This document shows, piece by piece, positions 24,773-33,953 of a stretch of 64,000 nucleotides of DNA. Each line of letters starts with the position of its first letter. Within the stretch, counting starts at the first letter, position 1. A program made the position numbers and the translations under genes. Location: contig CAYREX010000015.1 in the NCBI GenBank assembly GCA_964423505.1, positions 7,585-71,584 on the forward strand, given 5' to 3'. Under the pieces are notes generated by a model. It ran no database searches, was not told where the DNA came from, and worked only from the letters and a program-made list of their open reading frames with translations. The stretch comes from CAYREX01 sp964423505. Lineage in GTDB: Bacteria > Fermentibacterota > Fermentibacteria > Fermentibacterales > JCC-6.

Positions 24773-27325
24773 CTACTCCCACCAGCAGACCAGGCCGGGC
24801 TCAACCCTGGGTCCCTCGCCGGGCCTGCCGGGCAGCACCCTCACCGTAACCCCGCGCTGGCCGGAGCTCTCGCAGGTTACCTGGCCGGCGAAGACCATGC
24901 CGTCGTCCCCGGTCCGGTCGTGGGTCAGCTCGACCGTGGTCCTCAGGGTGAGCCATCCGTCCGGCTCCACCCTGCCGTGCTGCACCTGGACCACCAGGTC
25001 GCCCGGGCCGAGGTCCGGGGCCCTGACCACCACCTCCACGGGGACGGAGTCGCCCACCCGGCACTCGTCGCCCTTCAGGCCGACCCTGACCCCGGCTATG
25101 CTGACGCCCTCCCACGCGGCCCTGACCCGCTCCATCCAGGCGGCGGTCTCCCTGGTGCCTGCGTAGTCGTCCTCGGTGAGCCTGGCGCTGCTCTCGAAGG
25201 CGGGTATGTAGAAGCGCTCGGCATACTCGGCGAGCATGCGGTTGCTGCTGAAAGCGGGGGCCACCGCTGCGATGGACGCCTTCATCTTGGCGACCCAGCC
25301 GGTTGGTATGTCGCCGCTGTCCCTGCTGTAGAAGAGGGGGACTATTTGGTCCTCCAGGAGGTTGTAGAGGATGCGCGACTCCAGCCTGTCCTGCAGCTCC
25401 GGGTCGTCGTATACCTCTCCGTCCCCTATGGACCAGCCTATGGCCGGCCTGTAGGCCTCCGCCCACCAGCCGTCGGGGACGCTGCAGTGCAGCACGCCGT
25501 TGAAGCAGGCCTTCATGCCGCTTGTCCCGCATGCCTCCATGGGGGGCCTCGGTGTGTTCAGCCAGACGTCCACCCCCTGGACCATCCGCCGGGCCAGGTC
25601 CATCGAGTAGTCCTCCAGGTAGACGACCTTCCCGTAGACGTCGTCCCCGGTGCAGAGCTGCACTATCTCCCTTATGAGCTCCTTGCCCCTGTCGTCGTGG
25701 GGATGGGCCTTGCCGGCGAAGATGAACTGGACCGGCCTATCCGGGTCCGAGAGCAGGCGGAGCAGCCTCTCCTCGTCACGGAGGAGGAGGTTGCCGCGCT
25801 TGTAGGCGGCGAACCGCCTGGCGAACCCTATGGTGAGGGCGTCCGGGTCCAGCACCTGCGAGCCCTCGAAGGAGGGACCCAGGTAGCCCATCCGCTCCAT
25901 CTGCTCCTCCCAGCGTATCCTGGCCGCGGAGACGAGCTGTTGCCGCAGGCGGACATGCTCCAGCCAGAGCTCGGCGTCCGGTATCTGGGATACCTTCTCC
26001 CAGGACTTGCGGGTCGTCTTCGTGGAGGACCACCTGGGGCCGACGTATCTGCCGAGGAGCCTGGCCATCTCGCCGGCTATCCATGACTCGGGGTGTATCC
26101 CGTTGGTGACGTGCTCGATGGGAGAGTCCTCGCGGGGCAGCCTGGGCCAGACGCCCTTCCAGATGTCCCGGGAGACCTCTCCGTGAAGACGGCTGACACC
26201 GTTCCTGTAACGGGAGAAGCGGAGGGCGAAGACCGTCATGGAGAAGCTGCCCGTGCTGCCGAGCCGGCCGAAGGAGAGGAACTCCTCCATGGAGAGACCC
26301 ATGTCCTCGATGGTCGGGCCGAGGTATCTGGCAATCAGCTCCGGCGAGAACTCCTCGTTCCCGGCCGGGACCGGTGTATGGGTGGTGAAGACGTTGCCTG
26401 CGGTGACCAGCTCCCGGGCCTCCGGGAAGGTTAGCCCCTCCGCCATGGCCTGCCTCATCCTCTCCACTATCAGGAAGCCGGAGTGGCCCTCGTTCAGGTG
26501 CCTGACGGCGGGCGTCATGCCCATCGCGTCCAGCATGCGGAGGCCGCCTATGCCCAGGACCAGCTCCTGTCTTATGCGCATGTCCTTGTCGCCGCCGTAG
26601 AGCTGCCCGGTTATCTCCCTGTCGGTCGGGTCGTTCTCATCGAGATTGGTGTCCAGCATGAACAGCCTCGTCCTGCCAACCTGGACCTGCCAGGCGGCCA
26701 CCTGCACCCGCCTTCCACCCAGGGTCATCTCTACCCGGACCTGGTTGCCGTCGGGGCCGGCCACCGGCTCGACCGGCATGTTGGAGTAGTCGTTTATGAA
26801 GTAGCGCTCCCTCTGCCAGCCGTCGCTCCCCAGGTACTGGGCGAAGTAGCCGTTCCGGTAGAGCAGGGTGACCCCGACCATGGGCAGGCCCAGCTCGCTC
26901 GCGCTCTTCATCGTGTCGCCGGCGAGGACGCCCAGGCCGCCGGAGTAGACCGGTATGCTCTCGTGGAGACCTATCTCGGCTATGAAGGTGGCCACCAGCA
27001 GGTCTCTGCAGCCGTTGCCGCGGCGCTCCGCCAGGGCGTCGAACCAGGTGCTCCGGTCCAGGTAGTCGCGGAGCCTCTCCGATTCCTCGCGGAGATGCGA
27101 GATGAAGACGTCGTCTTCCGCCAGCTCCCGAAGCCTCTCCTGGTCCACGCGGCCCAGGAGCAGGACCGGGTTGTGGTGGGTTCGCTCCCATAGGTCTGAG
27201 TCCATCCAGCGGAAGAGCTCCACCGCCTCCGGGTTCCAGGTCCACCAGGTGTTGTAGGCGATTCGCCTCAGCTCGTCCAGCTCCTCGGGTATCCTCGGCA
27301 CGACCCTGAAAGTCCTGGTCCTCAT
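24773..27325 (-). CDS. glgP: Alpha-glucan (glycogen/maltodextrin) phosphorylase
   Basis: 850 residues from ATG 27325 (GGGAGGAACGA upstream). Starts with the DUF3417-type N-terminus of bacterial/archaeal glucan phosphorylases (RRIAYNTWWTWNPEAVELF). Also present are SGGLGVLAGDTMKSASELGL, HLNEGHSGF, the PLP-binding region EACGTSGMKACFNGVL with its lysine, and DGWWAEAY. PLP-dependent enzyme releasing glucose-1-phosphate from alpha-1,4-glucans. An extra ~150-residue C-terminal beta domain (EVVVRAPDLGPGDLVVQVQ) is present, as in the Thermotoga-type family. Monocistronic, divergent from the C25 peptidase. Confidence 0.93.
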   Translation of the reverse strand: MRTRTFRVVPRIPEELDELRRIAYNTWWTWNPEAVELFRWMDSDLWERTHHNPVLLLGRVDQERLRELAEDDVFISHLREESERLRDYLDRSTWFDALAERRGNGCRDLLVATFIAEIGLHESIPVYSGGLGVLAGDTMKSASELGLPMVGVTLLYRNGYFAQYLGSDGWQRERYFINDYSNMPVEPVAGPDGNQVRVEMTLGGRRVQVAAWQVQVGRTRLFMLDTNLDENDPTDREITGQLYGGDKDMRIRQELVLGIGGLRMLDAMGMTPAVRHLNEGHSGFLIVERMRQAMAEGLTFPEARELVTAGNVFTTHTPVPAGNEEFSPELIARYLGPTIEDMGLSMEEFLSFGRLGSTGSFSMTVFALRFSRYRNGVSRLHGEVSRDIWKGVWPRLPREDSPIEHVTNGIHPESWIAGEMARLLGRYVGPRWSSTKTTRKSWEKVSQIPDAELWLEHVRLRQQLVSAARIRWEEQMERMGYLGPSFEGSQVLDPDALTIGFARRFAAYKRGNLLLRDEERLLRLLSDPDRPVQFIFAGKAHPHDDRGKELIREIVQLCTGDDVYGKVVYLEDYSMDLARRMVQGVDVWLNTPRPPMEACGTSGMKACFNGVLHCSVPDGWWAEAYRPAIGWSIGDGEVYDDPELQDRLESRILYNLLEDQIVPLFYSRDSGDIPTGWVAKMKASIAAVAPAFSSNRMLAEYAERFYIPAFESSARLTEDDYAGTRETAAWMERVRAAWEGVSIAGVRVGLKGDECRVGDSVPVEVVVRAPDLGPGDLVVQVQHGRVEPDGWLTLRTTVELTHDRTGDDGMVFAGQVTCESSGQRGVTVRVLPGRPGEGPRVEPGLVCWWE

Positions 27326-27464
27326 TCGTTCCTCCCGGGATGATGGGCGCGGGGCCCCGCGCCTCCTGGACGCCGTGCGGAACCGTCCGACACGCATGGT
27401 AATATATTCCCTGTGGGAATGCCACCGGAGAGAGGGGGATACCCTGGGCAATCTCAGTGCCGGA

Positions 27465-29504
27465 ATGACGGCTGCAGTAACGTTCGCTCTGCTCGCTCCC
27501 GAGGCGCTCGCCGGCTCGACAACCTTCGAGGTCCTCCTCGACCCGGAGGCGGTCGTTCTGGAGGCGACCCCCATGGGCCGAACCCGGGTGAGCCTCCCGG
27601 GGGCGGAGCCTGCAGGCGCTCCGGGAGAGCCGCTGCTCCCCTCCATGCCCGTCACGGTACCGCTGCCCCGCGGGGCCCGTGAAGTGGAGGTCACGGTCGA
27701 GCCCTCCGGCCGCGTGCTGCTGGCCCGTTCCGGCCTGACGATAACCCCGGCCCGGGAGCTCCTGCCCCTGCTGCCGGGACTCCGACGGGCGGCGCTCCTG
27801 CCCGACCCGGCCGTCTACGGCTCCGCATCCGCATGGCCGGAGAGCATCGCCGGAGAGCCCCGTGTAGGCAGCCTTGCCGGCTTCCCGGTGGCCTCGGTTA
27901 TGGTCACCCCCTGGCGCTACGTCCCCTCCGAGGGGAGCCTGGAGCTGATCACCGGCATCAGCGTGACCCTCACCTGGGACGAGGGCGCCGCGTCACCCCT
28001 TACCGGGCCCCAGAGGGAGGTCGCCATGGAGAGGCTGTCCGCGCTGGCCACCCACTGGCCGGAAAAGCCGCGGTCCGAGTCCCTCGGGCACGGTGGGGCC
28101 TCGGAGTACCTGGTCGTCTGCGACAGCGCCCACGCCGGACTGATGCAGCCGCTCGCCGACCTGCGGCGCTCCTCCGGCATGGGGGTGGAGGTCGCGACTG
28201 TAGAGGACGCCCTCTCCGCCTACCCGGCCGGGAGCCCGGCCGAATCGGTCCGTGAGTTGATAAGGGACAGGTACCTGACAGCGGGCACGGTGTACGTGCT
28301 GCTGGCCGGGGACGAGACCCTGGTGCCGGCTCTGGAGGTCTACACCGAGTGCGAGGGCTTCCTGGACGAGGCGCCGGTGGACCTCTACTACTCCGACCTG
28401 GACGGCGACTGGGACGCCAGCGGCGACGGGATTCCGGGTCAGCCGGATGACAGCCTCGACCTCTACTCCGACGTGGTGGTGGGCAGGCTGCTCTTCGCCA
28501 CGGAGGCGGAGGCCGAGCTCCTGGTCTCCCGGTCGGTCGACTACCAGGTCTCTCCACCCTCCGGCGACTGGTCCAGAAGGGCGGTCCTCTGCGGGGCGGT
28601 GCTCTTCGAGGAGCTGGGCTACGTGGGCGCACGGGGCTGCGACTCTCTGGACGCCTACCTGCCGGCCACCTGGGACGTCACCAAGGCCTACGAGGTCCCG
28701 GGGGGAGACTACATCGACACCCACATCCCGGTCATCAACTCGGGGACCGGATGGACCCATTACGCCGGGCACGGGAACGAGCGGGGCATCTACTGGTCAG
28801 ACCAGGGCAGGGGCATGATGACGAGCTGGATGGCCGACACCCTGGAGAACGGTCCCCGGCGGGGGATCCACACCAGCATAGCCTGCCATCCGGGAGACTA
28901 CCCGGAGGGGGAGAGCTGCGCCGAGGCCCTCCTGAAGGCCCCTGACGGCGGCGCCGTCTCGGTCTTCTTCAACACCAGCTACGGCTGGGAGGGGCACTGG
29001 CCGGAGCTGGGCGCCAGCGAGATGATGTGCGCCTACATGGCCCGGCGGGTCTTCTCCGACCACGACCCGACGGTCGGCCTGGCCTTCGCCACCGCCAAGG
29101 ACATGCGGGTGCCATGGATAGAGGGCGAGTACGACAGGAACCTCCAGTCGATCCTCTCCTGGACAGCCTTCACCGACCCTGCTCTCCATCTGCTCTCCGT
29201 CCCGGAGAACAACCCGGTGCCGCCAGTGCCGCTCGCGATGTCCGCGCCCTGGCCGAACCCGGCAACCAGGGACGCCCCGGTGGCGGTCATGGTCGACTAC
29301 CTGGGCGGGGGCAGCGGCCCCACGGAGGTCAGCGTACACGACATGGCCGGACGGCTCGTCTGGAGCACGAGCGTGAGCGCGCCAGGCCGGGTTGCATGGG
29401 AGGGCACAGGTCCCGGCGGGAGGCGTGTCCCCGCCGGCGTCTACATCATCACCGCCCGCAGGGGCTACACCCACCGCAGCCGCCTGTTCACTATCCTCGA
29501 TTAA
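27465..29504 (+). CDS. Secreted C25 (gingipain-like) cysteine protease with T9SS-type sorting domain
   Basis: About 679 residues if started at ATG 27465. The start is uncertain: a better ribosome site (GGAGAGAGGGGG) precedes CTG 27444, and in-frame GTG 27375 and ATG 27396 exist; a -10-like TAATAT lies at 27400. A hydrophobic signal ends PEALA. The N-terminal ~190 residues resemble the C25 propeptide (SMPVTVPLPRGAREVEV). The catalytic domain has ASEYLVVCDSAHAGLMQPLA, LLAGDETLVPA, His436 (THYAGHGNERG) and Cys474 (SIACHPGDY), the gingipain His/Cys dyad. The last ~75 residues form a sorting domain (WPNPA, DMAGRLVW, PAGVYIITA). Likely secreted endopeptidase. Confidence 0.85.
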   Translation: MTAAVTFALLAPEALAGSTTFEVLLDPEAVVLEATPMGRTRVSLPGAEPAGAPGEPLLPSMPVTVPLPRGAREVEVTVEPSGRVLLARSGLTITPARELLPLLPGLRRAALLPDPAVYGSASAWPESIAGEPRVGSLAGFPVASVMVTPWRYVPSEGSLELITGISVTLTWDEGAASPLTGPQREVAMERLSALATHWPEKPRSESLGHGGASEYLVVCDSAHAGLMQPLADLRRSSGMGVEVATVEDALSAYPAGSPAESVRELIRDRYLTAGTVYVLLAGDETLVPALEVYTECEGFLDEAPVDLYYSDLDGDWDASGDGIPGQPDDSLDLYSDVVVGRLLFATEAEAELLVSRSVDYQVSPPSGDWSRRAVLCGAVLFEELGYVGARGCDSLDAYLPATWDVTKAYEVPGGDYIDTHIPVINSGTGWTHYAGHGNERGIYWSDQGRGMMTSWMADTLENGPRRGIHTSIACHPGDYPEGESCAEALLKAPDGGAVSVFFNTSYGWEGHWPELGASEMMCAYMARRVFSDHDPTVGLAFATAKDMRVPWIEGEYDRNLQSILSWTAFTDPALHLLSVPENNPVPPVPLAMSAPWPNPATRDAPVAVMVDYLGGGSGPTEVSVHDMAGRLVWSTSVSAPGRVAWEGTGPGGRRVPAGVYIITARRGYTHRSRLFTILD

Positions 29505-29614
29505 ACCCGTACCGCTTATGCTTTAACTCAAATTCGCGCATAGCGTGTGCTTGGGTGGACGATTCTTCCTATGGATATTCGCCTGCTCTTCATAAAGTGG
29601 TAAGCGGTACGGGT
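29505..29614. repeat. 110-bp element with 14-bp inverted ends
   Basis: Immediately after the C25 gene's TAA, ACCCGTACCGCTTA (29505-29518) is matched by its perfect reverse complement at 29601-29614. The arms continue imperfectly inward (CTTTA/TAAAG), and the interior is AT-richer than the flanks. It may be a MITE-like insertion or a long terminator stem. A short direct repeat (TACGGGTGGT, twice) overlaps its right end. No gene in 29505-29706. Confidence 0.6.
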
Positions 29615-29706
29615 GGTTACGGGTGGTTGGCTCGCGGAATAGGGGTCGGGGCGGGCGTGTATCAGGACCGGAGAGGCGGAAGGGCCATACAACCGAGGAG
29701 GAAGAG

Positions 29707-32175
29707 ATGAGAGCGAAGCTGATGGTCACGGTCCTGGTCCTGGCGGTCGCGGTAGCGGCGCTCGGCCAGGCGGCGACTGAAGAGAGGGAGATCACCTCCG
29801 GCCGCATGTCGGTCGTGGGCGAGGAGGGTGTCTTGGGCGACCTGCCCCTGGAGCACACCGACGTCGAGATAGACGTCAGCGGGAACCTCCAGCGGGCTAC
29901 CGTGCGCCAGGTCTACGGCAACCCCTACGACGAGGTAATCGAGGCGGTCTACGTATTCCCCCTCCCGCAGAGCGGCGCGGTGGACCGGATGGACATGTGG
30001 ATAGGCGACAGGCTCGTCCACGGCGAGATACACGAGCGCTCCCTCGCCAGGGAGATATACGAGGAGGCCATCAGCTCCGGTCAGACGGCCAGCCTGCTGG
30101 AGCAGGAGAGGCCGAACATCTTCACCCAGAGCGTGGGCAACATCCTCCCGGGAGACAGCATAGTCATCGAGATAAGCTACGTGGCCCCGGTGGAGTACGA
30201 CGACGGGCAGTACGAGCTGGTCTTCCCGATGGTCGTGGGGCCCCGCTTCATGCCCCCTGGCGGACACGAGGCGGAGGTCTTCGGAGGCGACACCATCATG
30301 ACGTCCGTCCCCGACGCCGGGAGGATAACACCACCGGTGGTCCCCGAGGGCACCAGGAGCGGCTACGACATCGACCTCTCCGTGAGGCTCCGCACCGGTG
30401 TTCCGGTCAGGGACATGGAGGTGCTGAACCACGACGTGGACATCGACCTGGACTGGGACGGCACCGTGAACGTGGCCCTGGAGAACGACGACGAGATACC
30501 CAACCGCGACTTCGTCCTCCGGTACCGCACCGCGGGCGACGAGATAGAGAGCGGCGTCCTCGCCCACAACGGCAGGCTGGGCGGGCACTTCATGCTCATC
30601 CTCCAGCCGGACGCGGACGTGCCGGTTGACGAGATAACCCCGAAGGAGCTCTTCTTCGTCGTCGACTGCTCCGGCTCCATGAGCGGCCAGCCAATGGAGG
30701 TGGCCAAGGAGACGGTAAGGCAGTTCGTCGCCGGCATGAACCCTCACGACACCTTCCAGATAATGCGTTTCTCCGAGACCGCCAGCAGCATGTCCCGCGA
30801 GCCGCTGCCCAACACCGAGGAGAACGTGGAGCAGGGCATCCGGTACATCAACGCCATGAGCGGCGGTGGTGGAACCATGATGATAGAGGGCGTCCGGGCG
30901 GCCATTGGCTACCCGGAGGACCCGGAGCGGATGCGCTTCGTCATCTTCCTGACCGACGGCTTCATTGGCAACGAGGCGGAGATTCTGGGCGAGCTACAGA
31001 GAACTCTCGGCGAGAGGACCAGGCTCTTCAGCATCGGCGTCGGCTCATCCCCCAACCGCTACCTCATCGAGGGTCTGGCGGAGGAGGGCCGTGGCCACGC
31101 CTACTACGTCGGTCTCAACGAGGAGCCGGACGTCGCGGTGGGCAGCATCTACGAGAAGATAAACAACCCCTACCTGGTAGGCATCGACATCGACTGGGGC
31201 GACCTGCAGGTGACCGACGTGTACCCCTCCCGCATACCGGACCTCTTCGCCGGGCAGCCGCTGGTGATATCCGGCAGGTACGAGGGCGGCGGGACCGACG
31301 AGATAACCGTCTCCGGCTCCATAGCCGGCCGGAGCTGGAGCCAGTCGATGAACGTCACCCTGCCGGAGGAGGAGCCCGACCACGACGTGGTGGCCACCCT
31401 CTGGGCGCGCAGGAAGATACACGACCTGAGCAGGCAGCTCTACGACGAGTGGGGCTACGTGCAGAACGACCCGGTGATAGTGAACGAGATCACCGACACG
31501 GCGCTGGACTACCAGATAATGAGCCAGTACACATCGTTCGTCGCCGTCTCCGAGGAGGTCAGGACCGACCCGGACGGCAACCCGATAACCGTCGATGTCC
31601 CGGTGAACATGCCGGAGGGCGTCTCCTACGAGGGCGTCTTCGGCAGCTCCGGCGAGGACCGCGGTGCGTCACTCGCCTACACCACCGCCAACAGGAGCAT
31701 GGGCATGGGTGGCGGTGCCGCCCAGCCGGTTGCGCCGGCTCCGGGCTCCGGCGTGATGCCCCTGATGGAGGCCGAGGAGAGCATCGACGACGACTTCCTT
31801 TACGACGGCACCGGCACCGAGTGGACGCCGGACTACTACGGACAGGTCTCGATGGTCTCCGTCACGCCTACCCTTGGCATGCTCCCCTCGGAGGCCAGGG
31901 GTGCCGTCAGGGAGATTATGGACCAGCTACAGGAGGTCTACGACTCCTACGTGGAGGACATCGAGGAGGCTGACGACTGGCCTGTGGGTACGTACACTTT
32001 CGCCGTGACCGTGGACGACACCGGCTCGGTCACGTCCGTGACCGTGGTCGACAGCGCGCTCGACCGGGAGCTCGCCGCCGAAATGGAGGCGGTGCTGGAG
32101 GGCCTCTCCCTCCCGGCCCCGCCCGACGGCGGCGGGACCATGAACGTCCGGATAGGGCTGCAGAAGCTCTACTAG
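29707..32175 (+). CDS. Exported VIT/VWA-domain protein with AgmX/TonB-like C-terminus
   Basis: 822 residues, ATG 29707 (GAGGAGGAAGAG upstream), signal peptide to about residue 22. A VIT domain covers about 30-155 (RATVRQVYGNPYDEVIEAVY, QERPNIFTQSVGNILPGD). A von Willebrand A domain at ~315-480 carries the MIDAS motif DCSGSMSG (Asp320) and FLTDGF. A low-complexity Gly/Met segment precedes a final ~90-residue domain (VTVDDTGSVTSVTVVDSAL... LPAPPDGGGTMNVRIGL) like the AgmX/PglI C-terminal domain. Inter-alpha-trypsin-inhibitor-heavy-chain-like proteins bind other proteins through the metal site. Partner unknown; it may be anchored through the C-terminal domain. Confidence 0.85.
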   Translation: MRAKLMVTVLVLAVAVAALGQAATEEREITSGRMSVVGEEGVLGDLPLEHTDVEIDVSGNLQRATVRQVYGNPYDEVIEAVYVFPLPQSGAVDRMDMWIGDRLVHGEIHERSLAREIYEEAISSGQTASLLEQERPNIFTQSVGNILPGDSIVIEISYVAPVEYDDGQYELVFPMVVGPRFMPPGGHEAEVFGGDTIMTSVPDAGRITPPVVPEGTRSGYDIDLSVRLRTGVPVRDMEVLNHDVDIDLDWDGTVNVALENDDEIPNRDFVLRYRTAGDEIESGVLAHNGRLGGHFMLILQPDADVPVDEITPKELFFVVDCSGSMSGQPMEVAKETVRQFVAGMNPHDTFQIMRFSETASSMSREPLPNTEENVEQGIRYINAMSGGGGTMMIEGVRAAIGYPEDPERMRFVIFLTDGFIGNEAEILGELQRTLGERTRLFSIGVGSSPNRYLIEGLAEEGRGHAYYVGLNEEPDVAVGSIYEKINNPYLVGIDIDWGDLQVTDVYPSRIPDLFAGQPLVISGRYEGGGTDEITVSGSIAGRSWSQSMNVTLPEEEPDHDVVATLWARRKIHDLSRQLYDEWGYVQNDPVIVNEITDTALDYQIMSQYTSFVAVSEEVRTDPDGNPITVDVPVNMPEGVSYEGVFGSSGEDRGASLAYTTANRSMGMGGGAAQPVAPAPGSGVMPLMEAEESIDDDFLYDGTGTEWTPDYYGQVSMVSVTPTLGMLPSEARGAVREIMDQLQEVYDSYVEDIEEADDWPVGTYTFAVTVDDTGSVTSVTVVDSALDRELAAEMEAVLEGLSLPAPPDGGGTMNVRIGLQKLY

Positions 32176-32194
32176 CAGCAGCCGGGGAAACGGC

Positions 32195-32218
32195 AGGGGG
32201 CGGGAAGACCCGCCCCCT
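32195..32218 (+). terminator. Hairpin terminator after the VIT/VWA gene
   Basis: AGGGGGCGGG pairs perfectly with CCCGCCCCCT around an AAGA tetraloop, 19 bp after the stop; a pyrimidine-rich CCTCCTCCTT follows. GNRA-like loop and strong stem suggest a terminator. Confidence 0.7.
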
Positions 32219-32306
32219 CCTCCTTATCCGGCTCTCCGCGAGATTGCCTTGTCTCCCTCCGGGCCGTAGGATGCCCCCCTGACGGAGAGGGGGCGCCGGT
32301 CTGTCC

Positions 32307-33320
32307 ATGGAAGTCTTCCTTACCGGGCTCTGGGAGTCTCTGGACGTCATCGGCAGGATGGCGCTCCTGGTGATCGCCGGCTACGTCATGGTGAGGCGGG
32401 GATGGCTCCGCCGGGAGACCCTCACCGACCTGACGCGGCTGCTCATCGACCTCGTCATCCCCGCCACCTTCATCCTCGCCATGACCCGCTCCTTCTCTCC
32501 CGACCTGCTGGAGCAGGCCGGGGTCCTCGCGCTGGTCTCGCTCGGCTGGATACTGCTCTCGTGGCTGGTCGGGACGGGGCTCTACCGGGCTCTGCCAGGG
32601 GAATCGCGCTCCCGGGACCGGTCGGTAACTGCCATGATGATGATATCCAACAGCCTCTACCTGCCCCTGCCGGTGATACTGGCAGTCGCCCCGGAGTCCC
32701 TCGGGGACCGGGCGGTGGTGTACATCTCCATCATCTCGCTGCCCTCCATGGTCATCATGTGGACGCTCGGCGTGAGGCTGCTGGCGGGGAAGGGGGGGGG
32801 AGAGGTAGACGGGAGTGGCGGCGGGAGAATCCTGAACGCCCCCATCGTCTCCCTGGCGGCGGGTATCCTCCTGAGCCTGATACCGGGCGTCCGGGAGACC
32901 GCGCGGGGCGAGCCGGGCGGATTCGCCCCGCTGGGAACGCTCTTCTCCGGGATGGAGCTGGTCAGCGCGCTGCTGTCGCCGCTGGCCATGATGATACTGG
33001 GCGGGCTCATAGCTTCCGGTCGGGGCGGCGGACGGGTCCCCCTGCGTTACCTAGTGCCCCTCGCCGCCGTGCGCCTGCTGCTGATCCCGGCCGGGGTCTA
33101 CCTGTTAATCCGGTCCGGGCTGACCGGCGTCTCGGGGCTGGCCGCCACCGTCCTCCTTCTGGTGGCCGCCGCTCCTCCGGCGACCAACCACGCCCTCATA
33201 GCCAGGAGGTACGGCGGGGAGTGGGAGCTGGTGGCCAGGCTGCAGCTCCTGCTGCACCTGCTCGCGCTGGTGACGCTCCCCCTCTGGCTCAGCGCCGGGC
33301 TGGCCTTCATGGGCGGCTGA
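32307..33320 (+). CDS. AEC (auxin efflux carrier) family transporter
   Basis: 337 residues with about ten hydrophobic segments in two five-helix halves joined by a polar loop near residue 170, the AEC layout. Typical segments are LVIAGYVMVRRGWLRRETLTD, the DLVIPATFIL helix-break motif and the final AAAPPATNHALIARRYGGE. Bacterial members export or import small organic anions; the substrate is unknown. A short GAGGGCGGCT direct duplication overlaps the stop codon. Convergent with the acyltransferase at 33400. Confidence 0.85.
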   Translation: MEVFLTGLWESLDVIGRMALLVIAGYVMVRRGWLRRETLTDLTRLLIDLVIPATFILAMTRSFSPDLLEQAGVLALVSLGWILLSWLVGTGLYRALPGESRSRDRSVTAMMMISNSLYLPLPVILAVAPESLGDRAVVYISIISLPSMVIMWTLGVRLLAGKGGGEVDGSGGGRILNAPIVSLAAGILLSLIPGVRETARGEPGGFAPLGTLFSGMELVSALLSPLAMMILGGLIASGRGGGRVPLRYLVPLAAVRLLLIPAGVYLLIRSGLTGVSGLAATVLLLVAAAPPATNHALIARRYGGEWELVARLQLLLHLLALVTLPLWLSAGLAFMGG

Positions 33321-33399
33321 GGGCGGCTGAGCTGCCGCTCCGTCTCCGCCAGCTCGCAGGTACTCCGGACCCTCAACCCGGGCTCCCCATCCGGTGTGC

Positions 33400-33876
33400 T
33401 CAGACCGGCGGCCCGTACCCGTTCCGGTACCGGAGCACCCTGGCAGGATTGCCGGCGACCACTGCGCCGGGGGGGACATCCTTCGTGACTACGGTACCTG
33501 CTCCGACTATGGCTCCCTTCCCGATGCGGACCGGGAGGATCGTGGCGTTCGAGCCTATGCTGACCCCGTCCTCCACTACCGTGCCCTTCCAGTCCGCCGG
33601 GTCGGGTTGAGGGGGGTAGACGTCGTTGATGAACATCACCCCGTGGGCTATGAAGCAGTCGGAGCCTACCTCCACCATCTCGCAGACGAAGCTGTGGCTC
33701 TGAACCCGGGTGCGGTCGCCGATGACCACTCCGCGCTGTATCTCCGTGAAGCAGCCGACCATGCAGTCCCGTCCGATGGTGCATCCGTAGAGGTTCACGA
33801 AGTTCCATACCTTCGTCCCCTCCCCTATCTCGCAGTCCCGCACCAGCTGCAGCGGCCCCCACTCTCTCTCTGCCAT
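33400..33876 (-). CDS. Hexapeptide-repeat N-acetyltransferase (WbpD/WlbB-like)
   Basis: 158 residues made of left-handed beta-helix hexapeptide repeats (IGEGTKVWNFVNLYG, IGRDCMVGCF, VVIGDRTRVQSHSF, VSIGSNATILPV, IGKGAIVGAGTVVTKDVPPG). The FINDVYPP and NPARVLRYR motifs match the subgroup that N-acetylates UDP-2-acetamido-3-amino-uronate or related dTDP-amino sugars for surface glycans. No sugar-nucleotide genes lie next to it. Divergent from lepA; starts are 77 bp apart. Confidence 0.85.
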   Translation of the reverse strand: MAEREWGPLQLVRDCEIGEGTKVWNFVNLYGCTIGRDCMVGCFTEIQRGVVIGDRTRVQSHSFVCEMVEVGSDCFIAHGVMFINDVYPPQPDPADWKGTVVEDGVSIGSNATILPVRIGKGAIVGAGTVVTKDVPPGAVVAGNPARVLRYRNGYGPPV

Positions 33877-33953
33877 TCGTCCCGGCCTCTCTCTCGGGTC
33901 CTACGGAAATGCCATCACGTCGAACATATTACGGCCCCGGATATGGAGGTAAG

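Noticed and set aside
25303..27193. Long plus-strand frames antisense to glgP
   Set aside because: Antisense of a GC-rich gene; the phosphorylase frame has all motifs and a good start.
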